DNA of 64,000 bases from Crotalaria pallida. Taxonomy: Eukaryota; Streptophyta; Magnoliopsida; Fabales; Fabaceae. The stretch lies in assembly GCA_037953625.1 (NCBI GenBank), contig CM075652.1:74305501-74369500 (forward strand), in the 5' to 3' direction. The notes under the pieces were generated by a model that searched no databases, had not been told where the DNA came from, and saw nothing but the letters and a program-made list of their open reading frames with translations. Positions 1-12,800 of this stretch are shown piece by piece; position 1 is the stretch's first letter, and each line of letters opens with the position of its first letter. A program made the position numbers and the translations under genes.

Positions 1-2236
1 GAGATAGGCTTCATTTTATTCAAGACAGGGATGATCCACAAGCCTTTCGATACGATTTTTCAAGCAGAAGAAAAAGACCTCATAATTCAGTATCAGTCAG
101 TTAGTCAGGAAGCCTTCTATTTCCTTAGATAAAAGGCGAAGGTGGATTGATTAAATGAAGGTGATCAAAACTCTAAACTCTTCCATACTTCTATTAGGCA
201 GAGGTAGTACATGAACATGATCTTGAAGATTGTGAATGATTAGGGTATCACTGTTACTAATTAGGATGATAACAGCAATGCATTTCAGGGTTATTACTCT
301 GCTTTGTTCACGGCAGAGTATGGAGGTTGGGATTGGGATCAAAATGTTATGAGTGAGGGTGTTATCCTAGACAGTGATCAGCTGTTGAGTCTTATTAGGC
401 CAATTACAGATGATGAGATTAAGACAACCTTGTTCTTTATTCACTATGATAGGTCACCTGGACCAGACGGCTATGGATCAGGCTTCTTTAAGGAGGCCTG
501 GGAGATTGTTGGGGTTGATGTTTGTGCAATGGTAAAGGAATTCTTTCACACTGGCAGAATGTTGCGGGAAGTTAACCAAAATTGTTTGGTTATGGTTCAT
601 AAGGTTGATAATCCAGACAATGTCAAGGAGTTTAGACCTATAGCTTGTTGTAATTCCATTTATAAATGATTTACTAAGATAATTTGTAATATATTTAACT
701 GTGTTTTTCCTAGCCTTGTATAGGACAATCAGACAGCATTTGTAAAAGGCAAAAGCATTGTGCATAACATTCTTATTACACAGGACTTATTACGGATGTA
801 TGGAAGGCGCAGAACCTCTCCCAGGTGCTTGATAAAGATTGATATCAGGAAGGCCTATGACACTCTTAGCTGGAGTTTTGTTGAACGTATGTTCTTTGCT
901 TTCAGGTTTCCTGAGAAATTTATTGCTTGGATCATGGCTTGCATCACAATTGCGAATCTAGCTTTTGCTGATGATTTGATGATCTTTTGTAAGGGACATC
1001 CAGCTAGTGTTAACATTTTGATGCAGGCCTTTAATGGCTTCTCAAGTATGTCAGGGTTTCATGCTAGCAATGAAAAATCCTCTATTTATATGGCAGGTAT
1101 TCCCCATCAGAGGCAAGTTGGATGTTCCCTTTTAGATACCTTGGTCTTCCTTTATCTTCTAGGAAATGGTATGTGCCAACATGTCATTTACTAGTAGAAA
1201 AGGTGATTAAGAGGATTAATATGTGGATAACTAGGAAGTTATCTTACCAGGGAAGATGTTGTCACATCAACTCAGTTTTGTTGAGTTTGCATACTTATTG
1301 GACCACTGTGTTTATTATTCCGAAAGCTGTTATGAGAGATATTGAGAAGATTTGCAGGGGTTTCCTTTGGGGGAGACAGGACACAGGTCACTATTTGGCT
1401 AATGTTGCTTGGAATGATGTTTGTAAGAGCAGGAAGTATGGGGGCTTGAACATAAAAGATAGTTGCACTTGGAATATTGCAGCAATAAGAAATCAGGTTT
1501 AAGATCTGGCTATGAAGAAAGACTATCTTTGCGTCCGGTGGATGCATTCGGTCTACATAAAGGATCAAGATTTTTAGCAATGTAATGCAAATCAGGGAGC
1601 AGGTTGGCATTGGAAACAGGTTATCAAGGTCAAAGACAAACTCCAGTCAGGTGTTTTTGAATGATAGATGGATTGTCACTCATGATGGTGTATATACTGT
1701 CAAGAGTGGGTATCTTTTTCTTATAAATCAGCAAGGTGTTTTTCCCTTGCATAGAATGGTCTGGAATAGTGCGAATGTCCATAAACATTGTTTTATAGCT
1801 TGGCTCGCCACTCTTGGTAAGTTACAAACACTAGCTAGGTTGTTTATTCCTAACCACTGTTGCCTTTGTCTAACATCTGCTGAGTCTAGGGATCATTTAT
1901 TTTTTGAATGTAGCTAGAGCCGCAACCTCCTTGAATGGTGTTGTGTTTGGATTGGAATTGACAGGTGGCCATACAAGTATCATATTGGACAAGATGGATT
2001 CGATCAGCCTTTCGAGACAGAACTAGACTCAAATGTGTCTTTGCCATTTTTACAGCATTACTATATCACATCTGGACGAAGAGGAATGGTAGAACTTTTA
2101 TGAATCACATGAGAAGCATGCAATATGTATTTAGTACAATCAGAAGAGAGGTAGCTCATAGGATTAGTTTTTGTTTTACAAATTATGTAACTTGGAACCA
2201 TTATTCTTTGGTAGATAGGATTAGGCAGGAACTTTA
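1..2236 (+). pseudogene. LINE ORF2 reverse transcriptase pseudogene
   Basis: The product would have copied the LINE RNA at the target site. Homology starts at base 1 (KLFHTSIRQR-like segment, with in-frame stops) and continues with SPGPDGYGSGFFKEAW near 450-500, the NQTAFVKGKSI and HNILITQ segment near 730-790, the LKIDIRKAYDTLSW segment near 830-870, and FADDLMIFCKGHP near 960-1000, which holds the catalytic DD. RYLGLPLSSRKW (near 1130) and a zf-RVT-type region (near 1780-1915) follow. Breaks: stops at about 667 and 720, several frame changes, and an internal deletion just before FADD that removed the segment equivalent to the GLRQGD motif, judged against the copy at 60 kb. It is dead. Confidence 0.88.
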
Positions 2237-2277
2237 GATTACATTTATTTGATTTTTGTCCTTTGGTTTAGTTTGAA

Positions 2278-2348
2278 CCATTCATAGAAGGTGGCAAACT
2301 TTCCTAAGGATCTGGCATTTGCATTGGTCTTGAACCCTTCGTAGAAGG
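2278..2348 (+). repeat. Duplicated hairpin in the LINE 3' UTR
   Basis: Two copies of a short inverted repeat lie 57 bp apart: CCATTCATAGAAGG (2278-2291) and CCTTCGTAGAAGG (2336-2348), each within the context GAACC...GAAGGTG. The same pair occurs in the LINE on the other strand at 50401-50413 and 50458-50470. Plant LINEs often carry 3' structures recognised by their reverse transcriptase; that role here is inferred from the position and the conservation between the two copies. Confidence 0.6.
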
Positions 2349-2509
2349 TGACATGGTTAATGTCTATGGCCGTGTTATTGTTCCTGAATTTTGCACGTGG
2401 TAATGAATCTTTTCTTTTACCGAAAAAAAAACAACACTATCTTGGAATCACCTCATTCTTAACTTAATAGTTTACCCATAAAAAAATTATATAAAAAACA
2501 TGTTGTTGT

Positions 2510-2747
2510 GACAAAAGCTGCACATGTCAGCTACCAACGAGGTGTGGCACACCTGACTCGAAACTTTGTCCTCGGTCCGCAAGGACACGGGTTCGAATCC
2601 CACCTCGGCGGTATGAGCCTGTTGCTCCTTTGGGAGTGGTTGTTCTCCTCCGGGCAGTTTGCAGGCTATGACCTGGAGGCGGGGTTGCCCATCAGAGTCG
2701 TCAATGTGCGGCAATGATGATGGGATTTCCCTCGTAAACCAAAAAAA
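2510..2747 (+). mobile_element. tRNA-derived SINE (type 1)
   Basis: An RNA polymerase III internal promoter is visible: an A-box-like TGGCACACCTGA at 2545-2556 and a perfect B box GGTTCGAATCC at 2590-2600. About 140 bp of unrelated body follows, ending in an A-run at 2741-2747. The tRNA-like part is too diverged for a tRNA gene. Flanks (about 2495-2505 and 2741-2751) share only a weak AAACATGTT/AAAAATGTT similarity, so the exact ends are uncertain. It differs in sequence from the SINE at 3211. Confidence 0.65.
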
Positions 2748-3197
2748 TGTTCTGATATTAAAAATAAATACTAGGAGGTGACAACTTTTAGAGACAAAGT
2801 AAACCAGTTACAAAAATTTCATTTTTATCCCAAGAATAAAAGATAATTCTTCGATTTTTCTTTTTTAAAATCATAAATAACAAGATGTATATCAGTACTA
2901 TAATAGTCTTTGATCACAAAGACCTCTACAAATAAAGAGAATAATAAAATCAAAAATAACTTTAACATTTTTATTTTCATTAAATTTTATAGAATTTCAT
3001 AAAAATTCTTTCACCACAATTTCATTAAAAAAATTAATCCATTCACTTTTGAAAATTAATTCAATTATATATATATATATATATTGATAATTTCTTATAT
3101 CGCAAAAAATTACAAATAAACCCAAATCAACACAGAGATCTCCATAGTATCGAGATCTCCATAATATTGAGCCAAATATCGGAAAATATAAATCAAT
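2748..3197. other. AT-rich non-coding DNA
   Basis: No coding potential or recognisable element. It contains a (TA)n run of about 20 bp near 3065-3085. Confidence 0.6.
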
Positions 3198-3387
3198 ATG
3201 TAATCACAAGGTTCCTTAAGTATGATGTCAGGGGTTCGATCCCTGCAGAGGGTATGGAAAAGACTTTGTTGGTAGAGGCAAAACTCATTTCGGCGATCTC
3301 TACGCCTCAGAGGGAATTAGTCTTCGACTGTCAGCTGGGGGATACCATTGATATATGTACACCAAAAAGAAAAAATGTAATCGCAAG
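3198..3387 (+). mobile_element. tRNA-derived SINE (type 2) with target-site duplication
   Basis: The body at 3211-3374 carries a B box (GGTTCGATCCC, near 3234-3244) and ends in an A-rich tail (CCAAAAAGAAAAA). It is flanked by a 13-bp direct repeat with one mismatch: ATGTAATCACAAG at 3198-3210 and ATGTAATCGCAAG at 3375-3387, as expected for LINE-driven insertion. The 5' end seems shortened, because no good A box is present. A second copy of the same family lies on the minus strand at 63193-63377, alignable along the whole body (GAAAAGACTTTGTTG, GATTAGTCTTC and other blocks). Confidence 0.8.
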
Positions 3388-4017
3388 CTCTTATAATAAG
3401 ACACCCCCCACATTTCAAAAATATGATTTATATTCAATATGTAAAAATTAAATTTTACATCACATTGTCTAATATAGATACAAATACCACCAAAAAATAT
3501 AAAATATTTTGGCATATGCAGAACATCAGTATATTAGAGGAGTTCCCATAATAAATTTTATATTCGTCACTCCTTTACATGGGACATTACATTCCTCGAT
3601 CTCCTTCCCCACAATAGTGCATAAGGTTATAAGACATGTCTGTTAATGCAAAATATGCCACTCCAATTTTTCTACAACTTCCAAATTACCAATTGGTTTA
3701 TCTTAAAAACAATTGGCACACATTATCTATCTCAACCAAAATAATTTTTGGGAGGGGTATGTTAGTTATTTCTCAATTGTATCTGTATTAAATATAATGA
3801 TATTCAGACATATACATGTCTTCATATAGAGTGAACCATTTCTCATTTTTGCTTTAAGATATCACTTTTTCTCAATAAAAAATAATAATATGGATTGCTT
3901 AATTCTCTCTTAATTCCTTTGTTTCTCATCCTTATACTCCCTCTCAAAAAGAGCATGTTTATAGTCTTGTTACGCACTTCAATGCCCTCAAACTTCAAAG
4001 CAAAGAATATAAAGGAA
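3388..4017. other. Non-coding DNA, nothing recognised
   Basis: AT-rich sequence without convincing coding potential, terminal repeats or tandem structure. It is the flank into which the Helitron beginning near 4018 inserted. Confidence 0.5.
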
Positions 4018-4089
4018 TCAATTATATATATTATAAAAAGAGGATACCTGCAATTCAAAAATTGTTGAGGTGGCGCTCCCATTGAATTT

Positions 4090-4687
4090 TGGCAATTTTA
4101 TATTTTAAGCATAATTGAAAATTCAACAAATAATTCCTATGATTTTTTGTTTTTAAAATTTAAAATCACTTGATAAAATCAATTTAAAATTAATTCAAAA
4201 TTCAAATAAGATACGTTACCCGTGAATGAGATCAATTTAAACTGTTAAATAAGGCATCTTCTTACTCTCCAATTTTGAAAACCAACTTGATAAGATCAAT
4301 TTAAATTGTCCATGAGATACTATCAATTTAAACTGTGCAACTAACTTAATAAGATAAATTTAAAATCAATTTAAAATGTGCAACTAACTTGATAAGATCA
4401 ATTTAAAATCAATTTAAAATCAATTCAAAATTCAAATAAGATATGTTACATACCCGTGCATGAGATCAATTTAAACTGTTAAATAAGGCATCTTATTACT
4501 CTCCAATTTTGAAAACCAACTTGATAAGATCAATTTAAACTCTGCATGAGATAGAATCAATTTAAATTGTGCAACTAACTTGATAAGATCAATTTTAAAA
4601 TCAATTAAAATTTGCAACTAACTTGATAAGATCAATTTAAAATCAATTTAAAATTAATTCAAAATTCAAATAAGATACGTTACCCGT
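4090..4687 (+). repeat. Helitron subterminal repeats, left block
   Basis: Short degenerate units recur, built around CTTGATAAGATCAATTTAAA and CCCGTGCATGAGATCAATTT. The block is cut at 4687 by element A and resumes at 15098; joining the two restores the unit exactly as it appears uninterrupted near 15308. Confidence 0.8.
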
Positions 4688-5962
4688 TGTTGATACCTCA
4701 ATATTTGGTAGCCCAAATTACAAGGCCCAAATCATGTAAGGGCCCAGAAGTTGTCAAACAAAAAATAAAGTAATAAAGATACTGAGGAAAGCACGCCAAC
4801 TCCGGGAATCGTCCAAGGCGACACACACTCACGGCGACGGCTACCAAGGCGGCACTTCCCGATAAGGTGCCCAGAAGAAAGAGTAAAGCGCACTAGTGGC
4901 GGTAAACGCCATGTGTCATCCCAAAGTGTCTCAGATGCCACAGAAACCCGAGGAGAACATCGGGATAAACGAAGGCGAGTCGGAGGCAGAAGCTCACAGA
5001 AGGCGCACACGTGACCAGCCAAGGGCGACATAGCCATCCGAGGCTGCGACGGTTTGCAAAGTAAGCCAGAAAGGAATCTTTTATTCACCCAAAGCAAAGC
5101 CGAGGGGAGTAAGACTTGGAGTCCTCTCCTTCTCCGTAATCATCAAATGCCAAAGCCAAGAATGGTAAAGAAGACAAAGCCACTGAAAAGGTGCTCTGAA
5201 TACATGATGCAAGGAGTCATTAACCAACAGACAAAGAAGAGCGAGCAAGGACCACTGGTCCAAAGCACCAGTATAAATAAGAGGAAGAAAAGAGAATCAG
5301 GGAGAAGAGGGCAGAGCCCCAAAAGGCCACCCCCCCCCCCCAAAGGTCGAGAGATGCCAGAAGGCAAGAGGAACAATACCCCAAAGCGACAATAGCTGCA
5401 ATACGATACATGCAATATGCACCAAAAGGTACAAAAAGCTCCTCCCTCTGAAAAGCGGAGAGAAAGCATGAGAAGTAAGAGAGAAGCTCGAAGGGGAAAA
5501 ACTGCCCAGCAAACACAAGAGACATCACTCCTCCCCCGGAAGCACCCTCTGCAAAGGGGTGCCATGGAGAAGTAAGAGACGGAATAAGCAACGAAGGAGA
5601 AACAGAAAAGGAGGAAAAGCCAGAAAGCGTGCACCTCCAGCAACCATCGTAAAAGCCAAGACGAGGGGGTCAGAATACCCAGAAAGCGTCGTGACCAACA
5701 ATGGTTACAACATGGAAGGCGTACATCGAAAAGGAAAGGAAGCTCCCCTTCTGAAACCCAAGATTTAGCAATGCAAAAGGGGTGTAAAGCCAAAGCGCAC
5801 ACCCCTCCCTTTGTAAAATACCACGAACGTGGGAGCCATTTCCTTGTATCGACCCCTCTGTATCTCGTCTCAGTATAATAAAAGCCTAAAGCTTCATCAA
5901 TTTTACGAACCCATTATCTCTTTTAATTAAACAATCATTATCGCACAAAGCGGTCCGAAACA
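4688..5962 (+). repeat. Element A 5' LTR
   Basis: 1275 bp, TG...CA. A TATAAATA box lies at 5272-5279 and an AATAAA polyadenylation signal at 5877-5882, consistent with a U3-R-U5 layout. Long open frames on its minus strand (for example 5143-5802) look like by-products of purine-rich composition. Confidence 0.9.
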
Positions 5963-5964
5963 AT

Positions 5965-5982
5965 TGGCGACTCCGCTGGGGA
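5965..5982 (+). other. Element A primer binding site
   Basis: TGGCGACTCCGCTGGGGA starts two bases after the 5' LTR. This is the primer site type of Ogre/Tat Ty3/Gypsy elements, described as complementary to tRNA-Arg (from memory). Confidence 0.75.
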
Positions 5983-8681
5983 AGCTACGGCTTCCAGCCT
6001 TGAAGAAAAGGCTCCTAGAGGCACTACTCAGGAGGCAGCTCCCGAGAGCATTCGGCCTCCAACCGAAGAAGCGTTGCAGCGACGAAGTGCTCTTTCAGGC
6101 CAGAGGCGATCTCTTTAGAAGGCGGCCCGTCACTGAAAGGCGAGCCCTCCGAAAGACACGCCTCAGAGAAGCAATCTCCCTAAAGGGGAGTAATCACGAA
6201 AGATGACTGGTTTCGCCCTAATGCAAGCTTTCTAGAAGGCGGTGAGACTCGTCCAAAGGTGGCATAGATCCTTGCGAGCCCGACTGCTCAGGAAGGCGAC
6301 GCCTCGGAGGGCGGTGACTTTCGCTCTGTTTAAGCGCGGTCGCGCGACTGAAAGGGATGGAGATGCATCCTTGCTAACGAAGGCGCCACACGAAGTACGC
6401 CCTCGCTGACGAGGGCGCCGGGTCGCAGAAAGTAGAAGCTCAGGAGCGGAGGCGCAATCAACCAATCCACGTGGAAGACGCCTCATATCATCTGCACTAT
6501 CAGCTAAGTATACGCAAACCCTGACTCGGTCTAATTTATCGTTTTTATTCTGATAAGTCTTTCCATGAATTTGGTAGATGTGAATCATGACAAAATAAAA
6601 GATATATTGTACCTACTTGCATATAAGTCGTTGTATGTAGCTACAACATGCTTGCTTTGTGCATCTATGTCTTGATATGCTTTCGGTAGTGACGCTTTCG
6701 CATGATATCATGTTCTACGCCGATTAGCCTTATGTCTAAGATTATCCTGATAGCGAAAATTTAATTTCACTTTGACTAGAATGACATTAGTGCAATATAG
6801 TCCAAATCTGAGTATGTCACGACTGAAAATGACATGTGCATGATAACAATCATGAATGTCGTCGCTCTGATATGTATCGAATGTTTGACTACAGAAAACA
6901 ATGACTAGACGAATCTATGCATTTGAATGTTTGCTTTAAGAACTGAAATCAGTATATCATACCAGTTATTCTTGTCAACTTTTCCCTGGCTCAACCGTGG
7001 CGTGATGAAAGGAAACTGTTTCCATAAAAAAAACATCTAAAAGTTATAAGTTATATGATTGGAATGTTGAAAAAGCGTGCTCTAGGAAAGCGTTGCATAA
7101 AAGCATGACCTGGATAGTGTTACATAGTGATGTATGATTGATTGTATACATGATTTACTGGATGCAACTAATAAGACGGACATGTATAGCATGAAAACGT
7201 CCGGAAAATGAAAGTTGTTTATGTAGGAATAAGGATGAATCACTCCTTAAAGTCTGAGAAGTCTTTTGATGCTCTTCCAAAAAAAAACTCCGCATCTTGC
7301 CCAATGAAAGCAAGGCAGTTAAAAGTGAAGAAGCAAACGGTGAAACGAAAGCAAAAGCGCCGAAAAAGAGACGCAATGCACAAGTAGAAAAGAGCAGTGA
7401 AAAATCAAACAAAAAAAAAAGAGAGCTCACCAGAAGTGGGCGAACCCTAAGCAAAATGGTGGGATGGACGAAATCCAGAATCAGAAGGCGAACACGAGGC
7501 CATCGTGGCAAGATGCATGTAAGCATGTGTTCGGTACAAACTAACTGACGAGGAAAGGCGAGAAAAGCAAGGGTGAATCATGAAGCCTCATGAGGAGCTG
7601 CAAAGATGAAACCCAAGGCACGCCAAGGGAAAATAAACAGTAACGAAGCTAGAAATCCTGAAGTAAACCAAGAGCAGAACGTTGCTAGTGCCAACCCAAA
7701 AAAAAAGTTGACAATGAATTCAAACCTGAAAGACGAAAGCGACTCCAAAACAAAAGTGTGCAAGAGAAGTAATTAAAAAGCAAGAGCAGGCGCATATGCA
7801 AAAGTTGACACAACTAAACCAAGGGACATCTCTCAAGCAAAACTAAAAGTCAAAATGAGCCCCGAAGGGGCTAACAAAGAATTCAAATCAGAAAGACCAA
7901 GGCAGCTTTAAAGCGAAAGCGTGCAAAAGATCACAAGCCAGAAAGTTAAAAGAAAATCAATGCAGATATCTGAGCGCAACAGCAAGACAAGATGAAAAGC
8001 AAAAAGGACATAACAAAACTCAAAAGGCGTACAATTGCAAAGACGTACACCTTCAAGGCGTACAACCGTAAGGCGTACATGAAAAGGCGCACATGCAACA
8101 TGAAGACGAATGCAAGCTCCGTAATGGCCAATGCAAGTACAAGATCCTGAAAAGTATGCTACTCAAAGGCGTACTTAAACACTGAAGCACTGAATCAGAT
8201 GCAAGGACAAGGTGCAGGATAAAATCAAGAAAGCGTACAAACGGTTGACCCAAAATGGCCTCAAACACAACATAACCAAGCCATGGCATCCCAAAACAAA
8301 TAAAACGAAGAAGTCTGTAGCAAGCCCCTGAAGCAAGGCATATGAACCTATACATACGTCAAAGCAGATCATGCGAAAGCAAGCATAAGCACAAGGTCAA
8401 TCAGAAAACCCAAACATTTGCACGCCGATAATCGCAAGAAGAACTAAAAAGTAACGCCCATGACAAAAGGTGTTACGAAGCACAAGCAATCAGAATCAAG
8501 CAATCGATCAGAGGCAGGGAAGTGCCTGTGACAAGAGGCACCAATGCTAAAGCTCGAAGCGACACTGATGACATGAGGTGTCCCCAGAAAGAGCTCGAAA
8601 GATATTGACGACATGAGGTATCACTGTAGAAAAATACCCTCAAACAGGGTCAATAATGCCAGAACACGAGGTTCAACACTT

Positions 8682-8736
8682 CAAAAAAAAAAGAAGAAAA
8701 AGGAAGAGAAGAAGAAAAAGAAAAGAAAAAGAATAG
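8682..8736 (+). repeat. Low-complexity A/G tract
   Basis: An almost pure A/G run of about 55 bp (AAGAAGAAAAAGGAAGAG-like). Similar purine tracts recur near 9310-9425. Confidence 0.8.
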
Positions 8737-8940
8737 TGTTGAACCGTACCACGGGCACAAGCGCCTTATCGCGGTACCCGGATAGACCTCCTGAAAAATT
8801 TCCGGGACAGACGCGGGCGAAGTACGCCATATCGCGAGACTAGAAAAGGTCCCGGGAAACAAGGGCGCTAGTCTTAAACGCGGGCGGAAAAAATCTGTAA
8901 AAGAGGTTGGCTAACGCAAGATCCAAAGCGATCCGTTAGT

Positions 8941-9110
8941 TTACAAAGCCCCAACGTGGCAACTGAAAAAAAAAGCCCCAAAGCGGCAAAGCCCCAACGT
9001 GACAACTGAAAAAAAAAAAAAGCCCCAAAGCAGCAAAGCCCCAACGTGGCAACTGAAAAAAAAAAGCCCCAAAGCGGCAAAGCCCCAACGTGGCAACTCA
9101 AAAATAAAAA
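8941..9110 (+). repeat. Tandem repeat of about 45 bp, roughly four units
   Basis: The unit alternates GCCCCAACGTGGCAACTG, an A-run of variable length, and GCCCCAAAGCGGCAAA. Units differ mainly in A-run length, which suggests slippage or unequal exchange. Confidence 0.8.
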
Positions 9111-9889
9111 GGAGAAAGAAAGCCCAAAAGCGGCAATTGAAAAGCCCAAGGCGGCAAGTAGAAAATCCAAAGCAACAAACAAAAGAAAGGGTCCAAAGCG
9201 ACAACATCTGTGAAGCGTGCCCAACGAGCACCTCAACAACAATCTTGGCACCAATGACATGAGGGGCCATTGAAATCTGCAAGCAAGTTTGCAGCGCCCG
9301 GAGCGCGCTCCAAAAAAAAAAAGTGGAGAGGGGAGGAAGGAAACCTTCCTTGGGGCACCAATGATATAAAGGCCCCTATAAAAAAGAAAAATATAAAAAA
9401 AAAGGAAGAAAAAGAAAAGAAGAGTTGTGCTCTATCAGAACACTTGAAGAAAAGGCACCAAAACTGAGAAGTGCAACAAACGCAAGAGCAGTAGCAAGCG
9501 ATTACAAAGCTTCGAAGTTCAAGCCACAACTGCTAAAGCGGCGAAGCCAATGAAAGCGCACAAGAACAAAGGCGTAAAATTCAAATGCAAGTCTCAAGCG
9601 CAAGGCAAACAACAACAACAACAACAACAAGATGATGAAAAGACAAAGACAAGATATGCATAACAGCATTGCCAACATAGCAGCAAGCGTACAAAGTAGA
9701 ATCCAAACTTGAGGAGCACATACAAAAGGCATCATGGACCCCAAGATGCAAGTTCAAAAGCAATAAAACAACAGAAGTCAAGTTCTAACAAAGTCATACA
9801 AATCATGGAGCCAAAGAGAAGGTCATAACCGAAACCATAATTTGAAAGGAGAAACGTCAAAGCAATGGCATAAAGTGGCGAAACAGTGC

Positions 9890-12800
9890 CTACATAAAGA
9901 AGAGGGAATTCAAAGAAGTGACCCTGCAGACTTCCTCATAAGAATACTTTGTGTTGGCCAAATCCCTAATCTCCTGATCAAGAGCCTCCAATTCAGTGGT
10001 TGCTTGATCAAGCTGAGAAGAAAGCTCCTTGATACGAGACACCAAAGGAGCATGGCGCTCCTGCAGAGCACGCTCAGCGTCGGCCAACTCGGCGTCGTCA
10101 AATGGAGGGCGCAAACTTTCAAAACCAGCAATGGCACTTTCAAGCCAGGGACCAGAATAATGTTGAAATTGAAGCGTGTACAAGCAATCCAAGATCTCAA
10201 CCTTCTCCTCCCATGGCGAGTCATCTACGTCAACTGAGCGGTCCAAATGCAACATCCGCAACAAAGTTTGAGAACCGGACTCCCGGAAAAGGCGAGGAAG
10301 CGAAGCTGAAGGAGGAATCAAGAAAGCATGGGCACGCAAGAACGAATCAATCAAAGCTTGATCATCCGCAGAAAATGGAGCTGCAAAAGCATATGCGGAA
10401 ATGATGAGACCAAAACACAAGAGAAGAGATAAGTCCAACTTAGGCCAAGTGAAGAAAATACTTACAAACCAAAGAAGATCCTGGAGAAGCGGAGGCGTGA
10501 CTTGCCCTCACGGCAGGAGCCTTACCCTTATCGGCTAAAGAAACAAGATTTGCAGCAGCTTGACTCTCTGGAGGGGCAGGGGCGTCAACTTCAGCACCTA
10601 CCCCACCAAACATGTTTTCAGATCTTGGAACATCAGAAACAAGTTCATAAATAATGTCAGCAGCAGCAATACCTGAAGGGGCCTTCGAAGGGGCACCCTT
10701 GGGAGAAACAGGGACACTCCTTGGAGTGCCAGCAGGAGGCATCAAAGAAGTGAAGCCATCACTGGCAGCAGAATCAGAAGGGGCAACACCCCCACCAGCT
10801 GAAGGTTGGCAAAAGAGGTTCATAAAATCTTCATGATCGGAAGCAAGCGAAACAGCAGGAGCGTTCTCAGGAAACTGAGATGAAAGCGACGCCGATGAAT
10901 GACCATCAGCACCACCTGCGCTCAAAAAGGAAAAAGAAAAGAGAGTCAGTGACGTTATGAAAACTGTCCAAGCAAAACAAATTGAAAAGACTAGAAGAAA
11001 ATAAAAGAGCAAGAAATGGAACCTGAAAAGCGACCCCCAACGCCACCGCTTTCAGCAGAAACATCACAAGACAAGAAAGAATCACCAGAATTAGTTTCAG
11101 CAATGTCATCTTGAACCAAGTCCACATGGACTGGGGAAGAAGGAGCAATACGGATGCCGGAAGTGCGAAGGCGGCTAGACCGACGAGTAGGAACGGCTGC
11201 AGCTGCCTTCCTCCTTTTGCTGGAATTGGCGGCACTACTACTACCACCCCGAACAGAAGATCTGGAAACAGAAGGAGTTTTCCTTTTGCTTCGCCTGGGG
11301 GCAACAGAAGGAGACGCAGCAACTCTGCGGCTAGGCGACACCCCCTCAGCTGAAAACAAAACCAAACAAAGTTAAGTGCAAAGCAAGAAAAAGAAAGCAA
11401 CAAAAAACGAAAAATGGTCAAGATATTTACCATTGGTTTTCTTCATGAAAGTGCAAAAATAAGGGTCGTTGTACACTATGGGCAGCAAGGAAGGAATGGG
11501 ATACGAGGAAGAAGCTTCGAAGTCCCGGAGATGTTTCAGGATGTCTTCATGAGAAGTAAGCCAAGAACTCAAAACACCTCCAACGCGAGAAGAAGAAACA
11601 TAAGCAGGAGCAAAATCAGAAGTCCCGGGAGCTGCATCAAAAAGAAGCGCCTTGACCAAATCTTCCACCGGGGCCTGCTCGATGTTAAGAACACAAGGAG
11701 CTTGATCGCGCCCAAACTGTCTAGCCACCCGATCAGGACGGTACACACAAGGCCAAAGGGCTCCACAGTGAGCACTCCTACTATCCAAGGGGACAAAACC
11801 AGGCAAGCAGCGAATGGAGAGAATCAATGACCATAAATCATAAATTCCCTCAAAGGGGATGGCAGCGTCGTTCCTTGAAGTAAAGGCCCCTTCATCATAA
11901 AGAGGATGCGGGAGGTCCGAATAGGGGCGGAACAAGAACTTGTCTTCTGAATCGATGAGAGAAATTAGAGGTTCTCTTGGAGATCCTCTCGTCCAACACC
12001 AGGAACGAGGGTCTGAACCAGCAACACCAGTAGAAAGAGGAAGCTTGACAGGGCCATAATCAGGAAAGCGTTCGAACAAAAAGTATTGAAGAAAAGTCAA
12101 GTCTACATAAGAGTTGATTGGAAAGCGCCCATGAGAAATGCGCATCTGCACTGATACTTGGTCTAGGCGGGCGTACAAACCGCCCAGGAAAAATGAAGCA
12201 AGAGGAAGGCGTGTACCTTCCGCCAAGAGACAAGCAAAGAGAAAGACACATGGGCTTACAGACTCCCATGGAGGTCCAGGAAACATGTACCTACTAAGCC
12301 AGAAAGCAACAAAGGCGGCGCGGCAGAGACGCGAATCTGTGACAGGCCCGGATTGGAATTTACCATCGTGAAAATCGCCAAAGAAAGAGCAAATCCAGCA
12401 AGCAAAGGTGTACTTAATAGAAGAGCTTTGACTTGCCCTTCGACTCCTAGGAACCAAGTTCCCAGTACCCCTCACCCGTTGAGAAGAAGAGCCCTTAGCG
12501 TACGAGGCGCGCCTTCGCTTGAAAAGGTCCTGGGAATACTTGGCGCTCAGACCCGAAGCGGCTTTCAGCTGCATTGACAACTCAGAAAAACGCTCAACAA
12601 CATTTTCCACGTCAAGGTCTGCATCTCCGAAAGCAGGAAGTCCGAGAAGCACAATCACATCTTCAAGTGTTGGGGTAAACTCCCCCCCATGATGTCAGAA
12701 AGGTGTGGGTAGAGGAACACCAGCGTTGCACCAACATCAGCAAATCATTGGGCTTGCGGTTGGCACCAAGTCGAGGCGATGCCTTGACGGCGGCAGCAAT

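Larger units (their letters stand above)
1..2431 (+). mobile_element. LINE (non-LTR retrotransposon), 3' part, decayed
   Basis: The element runs off the left edge of the window, so its 5' end is not seen. It holds the second half of a plant LINE ORF2 (reverse transcriptase then a zinc-binding C-terminal domain), a 3' UTR of about 200 bp with two small hairpins, and an A-run at 2423-2431 marking the 3' end. No target-site duplication can be tested because the left end is missing. The LINE at 50318-60431 on the other strand belongs to the same family: both share the reverse transcriptase segment containing HNILITQ and RMYGRR, the RYLGLPLSSRKW segment and the same duplicated hairpin in the 3' UTR. 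Confidence 0.9.
5983..9889. other. Element A internal non-coding region
   Basis: A 3.9 kb purine-rich stretch without a recognisable gag or pol domain. It contains scattered GGCGTACA-type motifs (8026-8100), a long purine tract (about 8682-8736) and a tandem array (8941-9110). A short open frame just after the primer site (about 5980-6115) is too short and too odd in composition to call gag. Confidence 0.7.

Noticed and set aside
2545..2600. Possible tRNA gene (good A and B boxes)
   Set aside because: No acceptor or anticodon stem can be folded, and the body continues as SINE sequence with an A-tail.
5143..5802. 219-codon frame on the minus strand of the element A 5' LTR, with a 230-codon counterpart in the 3' LTR
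   Set aside because: Hydrophobic, cysteine/leucine/phenylalanine-rich translation typical of the complement of purine-rich DNA; no domain and no start context. Conservation between LTRs only reflects their recent identity.
9890..10237. Plus-strand frames overlapping the antisense PMD gene
   Set aside because: Shadows of the coding strand: the minus strand gives coherent domain, splice sites and phases.
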